Shown here: positions 54,273 to 64,000 of the stretch, piece after piece
How the letters are laid out: each line of letters starts with the position of its first letter
Numbering within the stretch: the first letter of the stretch is position 1
Assembly: GCA_016758965.1 (NCBI GenBank)
Contig: JAEPRB010000109.1
Coordinates: forward strand, 62,001-126,000
DNA from: Circinella minor
Lineage: Eukaryota; Mucoromycota; Mucoromycetes; Mucorales; Lichtheimiaceae
DNA length: 64,000 nucleotides
Direction of reading: 5' to 3'
The notes under the pieces: generated by a model
Databases searched by the model: none
Seen by the model: the letters and a program-made list of their open reading frames with translations, nothing else
What the model was told of the DNA's origin: nothing
Made by a program: the position numbers and the translations under genes

Positions 54273-57236
54273 ATGGACACGATCAAAAAGATCGGTTACG
54301 ATCCTGTTCGCTACATTGCTGTCCCTTTTTTATGTTTTGTGTATGGTGCCTTTACAATCATTCAAAGCTACTTACTTCAGCCACTTTCAGTACGTTTACT
54401 CGTTTTTTATATCATACCATAATGAGGAAAAATTTACACGATTGACAAGTGCTTGGATTTTTTTTTCGAAATTAGATTCAATGGAAATCAATAAATAAAA
54501 GTCATCCTTGTCATGGACTTGTTGACCAACTAAACGAAGCAACAAGTTTTGTAGAATGGAAAGCTCAAGCTAAAGAGTTGGACGAGTATGATTTCCTAAA
54601 ATTGTTGTCACGTTCCTTGTTATAGTTTATATAAATCTAATTTTACTTTGTCATTTTTTTATTATATAGAGTTCTACGTAAGAGAAAACCATTTTGTTAT
54701 TCCCAGTCAAAAAAGAAAAAGAAAAAAAAATCAATAAAATAATTAACGAATGGATGATTATATTACTATTAGAAAACGATGTATGGAGAAGTAAGCCCGA
54801 TTCTCGTGTATATGATTATAAATTGATTTCAGCTCGATTAGATCATTTACGGAAAGCCAGAAAAGCAAATGATGTGGATAGCATGGTTTATATGCTTCGC
54901 AGTGGATTACTAAGGAACTTTGGTGGCATTTGTGATAAAAAACTCTTTTCACATTCTTATCTCGGGTACGTCTTTGATAAATAATAAATAAGTTCTCCAA
55001 TTTTGTTAACAGCTAACAGTAATAGTATTTATGTAACTTACTTTGAAACATATATTACAGCACAAAGAACTTGATCGAAGATTATATGGACGAAGTCGTT
55101 GCTCATATTGAATATATTGAATCAACTGATGCATTGGATCAACAAACAAAACTAAAGTTTCTTAGTGATAGTCGTCAAAGCTTTGGTACCTCTGCTTTGG
55201 TATTACAAGGAGGAACGGCTTTTGGTAAGTAAATGTTAAATATACTTACTTACTCTAATTCAAGAAAAAAAGAGAAAAATGATACGAACGGAAGGAGTAT
55301 GGCTAACACTAGTCATAGCATTATATCATTTGGGTGTTCTTAAGGCACTACATGAACAAGGACTATTACCTCGAATTATTAGTGGTACAGCTGTGGGTGC
55401 TATGATTGCTGCGCTTATTTGTATTCATACAGATGAAGAATTACCAGTAAGTAATAGCTATAAAAAAATTGAATATAAATACGTATGTCAATAAAAATTA
55501 ACTTATTATTATATAGCACATTTTGCAGCCTGACGGCATCAATTTATCTGCATTTGCAACTAAAAGTGATCGCGGGTAACACAATCGATCATTTCGTGTG
55601 ATGATGACAAAAAAAAATACTGACTTTACTAAACATTTCAAAAATTTTAATATATATTATTTAGACATCTCAAAAGACGTATTACTCGATTCCTTAAATA
55701 TGGTATGATAGTATTTCTTCATTACATTTTCCCATTATAAATTAAAGGTTGTTATTACATAATATATATAACTCACGAATTTGTTGACTAATGTTATAGG
55801 TTACTTGATGGATATGAAAGTGCTTCAACAATGTGTTCGTGCTAATGTTGGTGATTTGACGTTTGAGGTAAACATAACAGCACGAAGAAATGATAAAGAA
55901 AAAATGGCTTTTTGGATTACTTGATTTTTTTTTTCAATTAATTAATTTTTTGATATTATAAAGGAAGCATATGCTCGTTCAAAACGAGTGCTGAATATTA
56001 GTGTATGTTCGAGTCGAAAGAATGAAGTACCACAGCTTCTGAATTATCTTACCGCACCTAATGTAGTAAGTAGTAATAAATATGAGAAAAAAGTAGCAAA
56101 AGTCATAAAAACCCTGATTCTTTTTTATCACTTTGACCCGTAATCTATTAGCTTATATGGAGTGCAGCTTGTTGTTCTACGGCATCTACTGGTCTTTTCG
56201 GTACTTGTGATTTGTTGGCAAAAGACACTTCTGGGAATATTGTCAAATGGAGCCCATCAGCTGTAAAATGGAACCATTGGTCCGAAGCTACGCCAAGTGA
56301 CAGGTACAGACATATAGAGTGTCATTTAAAAAAAACGCCTGAGGTTTATAATAACAATCTTCTTTGGGAGTTTATAGTGAAGAACCATTACATCGATTAT
56401 CAGAGCTCTTCAATGTGAACCATTTTATTGTCTCACAAGCTACCACTTATGCACTTCCCTTTATTGCAAAAGAAAACAGTTTACATCAACATGAAACTTT
56501 ATGGAATAAAGTTGCATACATTGTTGCATCTGAAATGAAGCATAGACTTTATCAGGTAGTAATAAGAGAAGTATGGTAATGTAATATCGACAGTAATTAA
56601 TCACAATAATACTACATATAGATCGATCAACTATATATGCTGCCAAATATACTACGACCCTTTATTGAAGAAAAAATTTCAGGCAATGTTACCATTGCTC
56701 CTAAAGTCGTATTTTCGGTAAAATGGCAAATTAATAAAGATCTCTTCCTTTAACATATACCCCTATTAATAAAATCATATTTCCCATTAATAATAATAAT
56801 TATAATAGGACTTTAATATTTTGTTTTCGAACCCTACCGCATCTTCCTTGGCATATTGGTATATATTATTATATGGTACTACGTAGGTGTTATATAAGAC
56901 ATATAGCTAACTATGTGCGCATAATTACTGACTACTTAGGATAAGACATGGTGAACAGTCCACATGGCCATTACTTTCTTTTATCCGCACTCGATGTATG
57001 ATTGAGTTAGCTTTAGATAAAGGTAAAAACAAAATGTTTTCATTTTTCATTATACAATATCTATTATTACTGATTATAATTATTAGAATTGATAAACATA
57101 TATAGTCTAATATAAATATTTTTATAACTGTATAGCTGTCCTCCAACTAAAAGCAATGAACGTTGAAAGACCACCTGTAGTTGTAACACCTGGCAAGCAT
57201 ATTGAACAGAAGAAAAGAGCGCGCTCTATGCATTAA
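54273..57236 (+). CDS. TGL4/5- and SDP1-type patatin-domain protein with replaced Ser/Asp catalytic dyad
   Basis: The family includes lipid-droplet triacylglycerol lipases. Sixteen exons: 54273-54389, 54476-54585, 54670-54677 (8 nt), 54773-54965, 55061-55224, 55319-55446, 55517-55575, 55665-55702, 55800-55867, 55964-56065, 56152-56303, 56378-56555, 56622-56717, 56809-56858, 56940-57022 and 57136-57236, coding 548 residues. A membrane-like helix lies near residues 15-37. The DUF3336-type region (FVEWKAQAKELDEVLQNDVW, VYDYKLISARLDHL) precedes the patatin domain. The oxyanion glycines GG are present (193-194, LQGGTAF). The nucleophile elbow, normally GSSxG, is GTAVG with Ala222 in place of Ser. 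The Asp-bearing W(R/S)DGS block is WSEAT with Glu374. LNYLTAPNV and RLSELFNVNHFIVSQ are conserved. The last 11 bases overlap the F-box coding region on the other strand. Probably not a classical serine lipase; the role is unknown. Confidence 0.88.
54670..54677 (+). other. 8-nt microexon of the TGL-like gene
   Basis: AGTTCTAC is flanked by tatag and gtaaga. The adjoining exons end in two bases (GA) and start with two bases (AA), so they cannot be joined directly in frame. Including these eight bases restores phase and gives LDEVLQNDVW, the conserved family sequence. Confidence 0.85.
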
Positions 57237-58686
57237 ACATGACACGATCTGCATAACGCTTAATAGTATATTGCCATTGTTTATGGATATCGGAACGCAT
57301 TAAATCATCTATTCACAAACCATTTATAAAATATGCGCACATGCTCACATATATTAGCATTTTCGAAAGAGCAAAAATAAAAGCAACAGAAAATAAATAC
57401 AGTACTACATATATATATATATGGGACTTATTTACTAACACTTGTTTTTTACCTTTGGTTATTTTTGGTCCACCTACATTATAATGCTGACAAAGATATT
57501 CCCAAGTTTCATGTGATACAATATGTAGATCCGTCGATTCTGGTAAGAATGGATCAAACCGAATTCTATTTTGTCGTCCGTCATCATCATGATTATTGTT
57601 ATTATTTTCCAAGAATCGCTGATTGCTTAAAACTATATTTTCATCCGTGGGTGGCAATTGTCTCCACCCTTCAATAAAACGCTCCCATTCCCACATAAAC
57701 TGTGCTGAAACAAAACAGAATCCTTTCGGATTCATAACGATACGTGCAGGAGTATCTTGCCAACGAATATATCGCTCATGCTGCCTTCGTAACCGTAATG
57801 CTAATAACTGCTCGAGATATGAATGGTCAAGATAAATTTTGTTGCTCCAGCGAGAGCTGATAATTGATGCATAATGTTGCTCGGCAGGATCTACACCTTC
57901 GCCACCAAGCTACAATAATAAATAGCGATATCTTTCTTTTGTTAGCAAAATCAAATTAATAGTAATATCATTGTTATCTAGTAACAACAATATGTATTGT
58001 ATCACAGCAACCTAAAAAAAATAGGTTACCCAGTCAACACAGCTTTGACAGAATATTTCTGCGGTACTTGGTTTAAAAAATAATGCATGATTCACTTTAA
58101 TATGAATTCTGGAATGACGATCGCAAACTACGTATGTGGTTAGTTTATGCTTGATATCGCTACCATCCAAAATTTATCCCTGTGTTTTAAAAATATCCCT
58201 TCTCACTCCTACATATATATTATTGGAAGAATATTTACATAGCTTATGACAATCCATACATAAAAATAACTTTTCAATCGTTACTGAGTCGTGCTGTTCC
58301 GGAGAACAACATGAGATATAAGGTATCAATGACTCGGCAAAATTAGTATCATTATTTCCATTATGGTGTTGACTTAATAAAGATAAATCCCAAGAAGATT
58401 GTTTCACTAAATGTTCATCAATGTGTATGTTACTTAAATGATAACAAGGGCGTCTTCCAAATTGCCGGAGGAATGTTTGACGATATAAATTGAAATATGT
58501 TTGTTCTGGATGGTTATAAGTTAAATGATAATCAATTTGACATAATCGTTTCCATAATAAATCAAAACGCCCTAAATGATAAAAAGATCGACAACAAGAT
58601 GAAAGTTCCAAAATACTTTTAACATCAAGGTATTCTGCAATACAAAACAATATATCAAAATGCAGACAAGAAACAATCATATACAA
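57226..58686 (-). CDS. F-box protein with zinc-binding-like middle and DUSP-like C-terminal region
   Basis: F-box proteins recruit substrates to SCF ubiquitin ligases. Four exons, 58207-58686, 58030-58149, 57453-57909 and 57226-57308, code 379 residues. The N-terminus (FDILFCIAEYLDVKSILELS, CRSFYHLGRFDLLWKRLC) is an F-box of usual form. The middle has CMDCHKLC, then CDRHSRIH and CQSC, a Cys/His arrangement that could bind zinc. The C-terminal exon contains GFCFVSAQFMWEWERFIEGW and SHETWEYLCQHYNVGGP, resembling the DUSP domain of ubiquitin-specific proteases; that assignment is tentative. An Asn/Asp run interrupts it. The first intron (58150-58206, 57 bases) contains the only in-frame stop between exons 1 and 2. 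Its donor is gtgaga and its acceptor aag, so that junction is less secure. The stop codon lies inside the TGL-like coding end. Confidence 0.75.
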
Positions 58687-59051
58687 AAGAATAAAATGTA
58701 TAATAGGAGAAGCAGGAAGAGGGAGTAGAAAGAGAAATAAAGAGATGGGAGGCTTTTTTTATGAGAGCGTAAAAATTAGTTATATAATAGTAATAGGTTG
58801 GATGTGTATATCAGTATGTGTTTATATACGTAAGTTGAATGATAAGAAAGAAAAAAGAAAGAAAAAGAAAAGATATATAAAGATCCGCAACCACTCTCCC
58901 TTTTTTCCCTTCATCATCAGCGGAATGTTGGATATAAACCAAATTATTTTTAACACCGGGATAAAAAAAAATTATGCTCAAATTTTTATATACATCACTC
59001 CATTTTTTATATATATGTATGTATTTTCTACTTTTTTTATACATTATGACA
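58687..59051. other. Intergenic space between two minus-strand genes
   Basis: Upstream region of the F-box gene and 3' end of the DUF3020-type gene. It is A/T-rich; a frame at 58745-59083 (+) is Ile/Tyr/Lys noise. Confidence 0.5.
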
Positions 59052-61299
59052 TTATTGTCGCCAGCCAGCATTCAATTGCATAAGAGTCAATACAGCATCC
59101 ATTGGAAAATCGACATTATTATTGTTGTTGTTATTATTATTATTTTGTCCATTTCCCTGCTGTACCTGTTGTTCTGCAGGCCTTTCACTTGATGTTGATG
59201 ATGACTCGTTATTTTCCCCTTCTCTTTGCGTTGTCAGTTGTGAGGAATGAATTGTACTACTGAGGAGTGCTGCTAATTTATCTTCTGGTCGTTCTCCAGG
59301 AACTGAATTATCCTTGTTATCTTCTTCTGTTGTTGGTACAGTTGTGGATGATGATGATGCTTCTTCAGATGTTCCACTCTGTTGTTGTTGCTGTTGATCT
59401 GATCGATCTGATTGATCATGTTTCTGTTGTTCCACTTGCTGTTCATCATTATTGTTTACCATGGACGAGCTATCTTCTTCTGATTGGTGATGTGATACTC
59501 CAGATTGATCTTCTTTTTTTGTTTCTGTAACGGTAGCTGTATTATTCTCTGTGGTTGTAAGCTCACTGGTACTGTTATCCCCTGATACACCTCCTTCATC
59601 GTCCTGTTGTTGTTGTTGCTGTTGATGTTGTTGTGTTTGTTGCTGTAATTGTTGTAAGAAGTCGATCAACGGATTAGATATATGTTCCTCGTTTGTTCGT
59701 TCAACTTCTCCTTCATTTTTAACTCCCAGTAATCTTGCTGCCGAGTTTCCAACTACTGATGATGATTGTGAAAGCATACCCAGATGCTGACATAAAATAG
59801 CAAGGTGGTTCATATCCGGTAATAATGGTTGTACAGGTGTATTATTGTTAAATTGTGTTAATCCTTGATTTTGGATTCCGTTTACGTTGGCTGCGGCACT
59901 GGTTGTTGTTGTATTAGATGATGTACTTGTCCCTCCTCCCGTTGTCATTGCTGTAGGTGTTGATGTTCCAGTAGTTGTGGTACTTGAAGCACCTGTTTCT
60001 GAAGAAACGCTTAAACCTCCAATTGCCCCGTCCATTGCATGCTTACGGCGTTCTTTTTCCTTTCGTTTTTGCTTTCGTTTCATAAACTCCTCTTCCACCC
60101 AACGTCGTTTACCTTCTGTATCATCTTTACCGTATAATTTGTTAGCTCGTTTATTGACACGACAACGTAAATCATTATCCTTATCTACATATAAGTTAAT
60201 AAAAATGGTAAATACATAACTCCTTATAGACGATAAATGAGTTCGTTATAACATGAAAAAAATAAATACATACTACGTTCTTCATTCAATGCGCGCCATC
60301 TCTTTTTTCGTTCTCGATTATCAGCACGGACCTAGATTATTCATATTAGTTTTTATGCACTATAATTTTTAATTATTTTTTCTCCAACAAAAAAACTTTT
60401 GCCTTCTTTCTATAAAAACTCACAAAAATAACCTCTCTCTTGCTCCCGTTTCTCTTTCTCTTTCCCTTCCCCTTTCCCGTCCCTCCCTGCCGCAACCCTA
60501 TGAAACCAACCTTTTGATTGATTAATTCTCGTTTGAGCATTTCAGCTGTAAGTTGCGAAACTGAGGGTATCGAGTTTCCATCATTCAAAACAACACCGGT
60601 CATTGGTTGAGGATCGCTATTATTTCCTCCGTTGGTTGATGCGGTATGAGACACAATGGGTGATGAACTGGTATTAAGAGCAAATAAATGATGTTGTCCG
60701 TTATTATTATGTGAATCAGTAGACGCAATAGCTGGTGTGGTGCTTGATGGTGTAGTTGTTATTGTACTTGTCGTCGCACTGCTATTACCAGTAGCAGCTG
60801 ATGTAGTTGCTGCCATAGCCGCTGCTGCTGCCTGAGCAAGCGCTTGTGCTTGTGCAGCAGTAACTTGCTGAAACTGTGCTGGTGTCATGTTAAGACTCGA
60901 AAGGTCATGAGAGGATATACTATTTGCAGCAGCAGTTGCTGCTGCAACGGTCGCTGCTGCACTTGATGGTAATTCTTGTTGCTGCGATTGCGAAGTTATA
61001 TGTGAATGGTGTGTGGACGGTGGCGGTGATGAAAATGCAACTGGTGTTCCAGTTGTGGAAGAAGTTGTAGTAGTAGTAGTAGGTGGTGGTGTTGATTTTT
61101 GTTCTTCGTTGTTTCCTTTACATTCATCTTGTGATTCTGCAAATGATTTTATAGAAGCAACTGCTTCTGCTGTTAATCGTTCGATACGCTCTTGGTCAGT
61201 TTCTCCATGTATTTCTTCCATGGGAACGTCTGTTATTTCTCGTTCCTGTACTTGTTTTTCACGTTCGTCATTATTAGGTGGTGACTGATTTGGATCCAT
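59052..61299 (-). CDS. DUF3020-type nuclear regulator with low-complexity flanks
   Basis: Three exons, 60511-61299, 60277-60331 and 59052-60184, code 658 residues. The conserved core is spread over the exon junctions: VRADNRERKKRWRALNEER/H, KDNDLRCRVNKRANKLYGK and a following RRWVEEEFMKRKQKRKEKE. From memory this is the fungal DUF3020 block, found in putative transcriptional regulators; its exact function is not known to me. Before it lie acidic, Thr-, Ala- and Gln-rich stretches (a poly-Ala/Gln segment near residues 145-170). After it lie Ser/Thr- and Gln-rich stretches with a 7-Gln run and an Asn run near the end. The composition fits a nuclear, intrinsically disordered activator. The first intron uses a gttggt donor, which is less common but keeps phase. 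Confidence 0.8.
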
Positions 61300-64000
61300 T
61301 TTTCCTTGAGTTTTTTTTTCTACTCTGTGTAATATTTATATAAAAGTCTCTTCTAAAACTCTCTCTTTGAGTCGTATTATTTTTACAGCGTTGGTTGTTG
61401 TGTTTTGTTATTAAGCTTGTGTTTTTTTATCCAAATGGTTCCAAAGTAGAGATCACGACCATGAATTTGTCAGACAAGGACGAAAGTATTAGCTCGACCA
61501 GTTTTGCTAAGAAAGAAAAAAACGTTGCGGAGTTTTTCAATGTACTTTTGTTTTGCTCATATTTTGCGAACTTAAAAGCTCATATGCAAAATATCGCTGA
61601 TGGGTTTCTCCTCTCAGAATTAATTAGTAAATACCCATAGTTCGTAAGTGTCTAAAGCTGCTATCTGTTATTTTTATGGCCTATATAAGAAAAATAACAT
61701 GCTAAGTCTGCCATAATAAAGGTGTGATGCTACAAAAATTTCAATGGTTCCTTGGTCCTTCCTAGTATTAACTATATATCCGTACGTTGTTTACGAACAA
61801 AACACCCTTAAACTGTCTATAATGCCAGCCACAGAGTGACAAAAACGGAGACAAGTTATAGGACTTTTACTTTCTCCTTGTGAACGACATAGTAATAGTT
61901 GTGCCACTCTATTATTCAAGGAACTATAAAGTCAGTGATGTAGTTTTTGTTATAACCTTTTAATAAATATTATTATAACTCTATTGTCCTTGAGAGGTGA
62001 TATGACATAAAAACATTGATTTCTTATATTAGTTACGACTATGTAGTAGAAACGATCTTCTTTTTTATCTACAATATAGCTGTATTAAACATTTATTATA
62101 TAACTGATAGCAACTATTTATCTACTATGTTAACACATAGTACATGTGTGCCATAATTAAAAAATATGTTGATACTAAAAACTATATCATTTATTGAAAA
62201 TCCCATTCAGCAACATGTCTCTTTTTTTTACTCGGTCTTATAACCACTCACAAAAAAAGGAAAGCTATTTGTTTAGAGCGGCAGCAAAAATAATATATAC
62301 AGCCCGTTATAAACAACAATACAATTGGAATTGGATATAAATGCGACTAACATGAGAGTAAATTATAGCACGTTTTTTATTCTTTTACAGAGCTTCTTAG
62401 TAACTTTTTCTTACTATTTGCTCAACTGTCATGTCAAGTAAATACCTGTCAATTGGTTTAAGACACTATCCTCCAACAATTCAATTGTCATCAAATTGAA
62501 ATAGCAGATAGTACAGCAATCTTTTTTGTTGTTTACTATGGAAAATGTAAACTAGTGATTTTTTTTAATTATCCACCAGATAGTAGTTGAGTATATTGGT
62601 ATCAGCAACATCAAATCTATTAAAAGCATTTTTTGGTGGATATTATCATTAGCAGTTGACCGTGTGCTCCTTAGTTCAATGTGAATGTACGGATTGTATG
62701 AAAATTCTGAATTATCTTCGATATCTCGATGCAGCCACTGTGGTGATGAAAACATGAAACAAAAAAATGCCGGGTGTTGTTTTTACATTAATTTGTTGCT
62801 CATTCGGCTGGTGCAGAAGCCCTATGTTCCATTCAGGTAACTATTACAACGTCTATTTTAACCACTTAGGATATGATACAGAAATTTAATAAAATACCAT
62901 TTTGTTTGATTTTATGTAGATTACATGGTGAAACGTACAGCACTAACTTTGATGCCCTTTTTTTATTTTTGCTGTCACTATGGGATACATGCACACGGAG
63001 TCAGATATTATATAGAAGAAAATTATCACACAAGCTTTGGGGATTGCGTTCATCCCTCAACCTTTTCATAGTATAATATAGCTTGTCTAATTAAAAGGGT
63101 GTTAATGTAGAAAATCTACTCTTGCAGTTCGATCTTTTCTGAGCAGATCCCATACAGGTCAATTGGTTTCGAATAGTTTATCAAGATTGAAGACTACCAA
63201 GGAGCTTTTCCAACAAATTAAGCCTCAAGACTTACAAAACTTTGCTGCTGTTCTTAACATCGGGAATTTTTATTTTGTGGATATATTTTTTACTTGTTCA
63301 ACTCACGTATAAATTAGAAGCTTAACCTATGGAGTTACCATTTTCGTATAAAGAGATTGCTGATAATAGTAACTCTTATTTTTAGTGAAGTCGTATGCAA
63401 GAGTAAGTTTTTAATATCTGTAAGGGGTAAACCAAGCTCGTCATATCATCTACGCTAGACTACTTATATTTACCATTGCAGGGATAGACTAGCTTAAAAA
63501 TAAACAGTTAGTTGTCCATTGGATGGATATGCGACGTTGCCATTTCCCCATATTCATCTCGTTTTTTAACAGGTGCAGTTCCCACCCATTATGGTAACGT
63601 CTAATTGTTTATTATGCTTTGTTTATAACGCTTTATTACTGTCTATGTCCAGTAGCAACTATTCATACCGATTTTCATGAACAAACCAAAGATGTCATAA
63701 TTCGACAGCAATATTAAGAAACGTGCTATGACGCTATACTACATGCGGTTGGAATCAGAATGGACCATTTGAACAACGCATGAATCAATTGCTGGTGCAT
63801 TTACCTACAAAATTATAACAACGAAATTAAGCAAGCCAAAAACCGTACTTCGAACCAAGCCATAACCAGATTGGCAAGTGAATTTAACAATGATGATTTT
63901 GATGGTCAAGTAAGGGTGATACACATGAACAAATTGCCAAAGAAAAATCCTGTTTATTTTAAGCAACAGCTGAGAACAGTCAACTAATAGGTAGTATATA
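61300..64000. other. Gene-poor right end of the window
   Basis: Upstream region of the DUF3020-type gene, then AT-rich sequence without an intact gene. A frame at 61395-61640 (+) has no recognised motif. A 62-codon open stretch at 63127-63312 (+) is described separately. Confidence 0.45.
63127..63312 (+). pseudogene. Exon-like coding fragment, unrecognised
   Basis: An open stretch without an ATG, preceded by a good acceptor (ctcttgcag). It reads VRSFLSRSHTGQLVSNSLSR, then LKTTKELFQQIKPQDLQNFA and on to AAVLNIGNF. Its composition is protein-like, unlike nearby frames. No partner exons keep phase downstream, and the following 700 bases hold only short broken stretches (for example SNQAITRLASEFNNDDFDG near 63857). 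It could be a decayed mobile-element or multicopy gene; I cannot name the family. Confidence 0.3.

Noticed and set aside
58174..58176. In-frame TAA read as evidence that the F-box gene is a pseudogene
   Set aside because: A phase-preserving 57-bp intron removes it, and the downstream exons stay open with conserved-looking Cys/His and Trp motifs.
59887..60219. Val/Ala-rich plus-strand frame opposite the DUF3020-type gene
   Set aside because: It mirrors Thr/Ser/Ala repeats of the real gene; composition is dictated by the antisense strand.
61395..61640. 81-codon plus-strand frame divergent from the DUF3020-type gene
   Set aside because: No recognisable domain, no continuation, and Phe/Ser/Lys composition close to background.

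Overview
This is a 64 kb piece of an AT-rich fungal nuclear chromosome. The genes are densely split by short GT-AG introns, mostly about 50-120 bases. Several products are eukaryotic or fungus-specific: Mediator MED12, the TRAPPII subunit TRS120, the U3 processome scaffold UTP10, a division-II chitin synthase, an alternative NADH dehydrogenase and a DUF3020-type regulator. The base composition, intron density and protein style suggest an early-diverging fungus, most likely Mucoromycota/Mucorales. That placement is inference; no rRNA or other marker is present to settle it. I see no tRNA, rRNA or CRISPR array.

Layout. 1-15.5 kb: MED12 (+, cut at the left edge), a small Cys-rich protein (-), RNase H2 catalytic subunit (-) in a head-to-head pair with a mitochondrial membrane protein (+), and a 19-exon type-II NADH dehydrogenase (-). 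15.5-19.3 kb: gene-poor. 19.3-22.1 kb: SETD4-like protein methyltransferase (-). 22.1-24.7 kb: gene-poor, with a 455-bp MITE with perfect 9-bp target duplications and a decayed multicopy-type gene. 24.7-37.6 kb (all -): a secreted CE4-fold protein, the DED1/DDX3 helicase, a small acidic protein and TRS120. 37.6-40.9 kb: no gene seen. 40.9-47.9 kb: UTP10 (-). 49.2-57.2 kb (+): a chitin-synthase-like protein and a patatin/TGL-like protein. 57.2-61.3 kb (-): an F-box protein and a DUF3020-type protein. 61.3-64 kb: no intact gene.

Exon structures were built by hand. For each gene I required GT/AG boundaries, reading phase kept across every junction, and a continuous family-like protein. Phases close exactly in all multi-exon models. 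The least certain points are the N-terminus of the chitin-synthase-like gene, the last acceptor of the CE4 gene and one short intron in the F-box gene.

Two themes stand out. First, three enzyme-family genes have intact folds but replaced catalytic residues: the CE4 deacetylase (all metal and base positions), the chitin synthase (EDR to EEQ, QRRRW to QSRNL) and the TGL lipase (Ser to Ala, Asp to Glu). Second, there are four microexons of 8, 12, 12 and 15 nt; one encodes the core of the FAD-binding motif. The genes are mostly housekeeping (transcription, RNA processing, vesicle traffic, respiration, cell wall, lipid) and do not form an obvious functional cluster.
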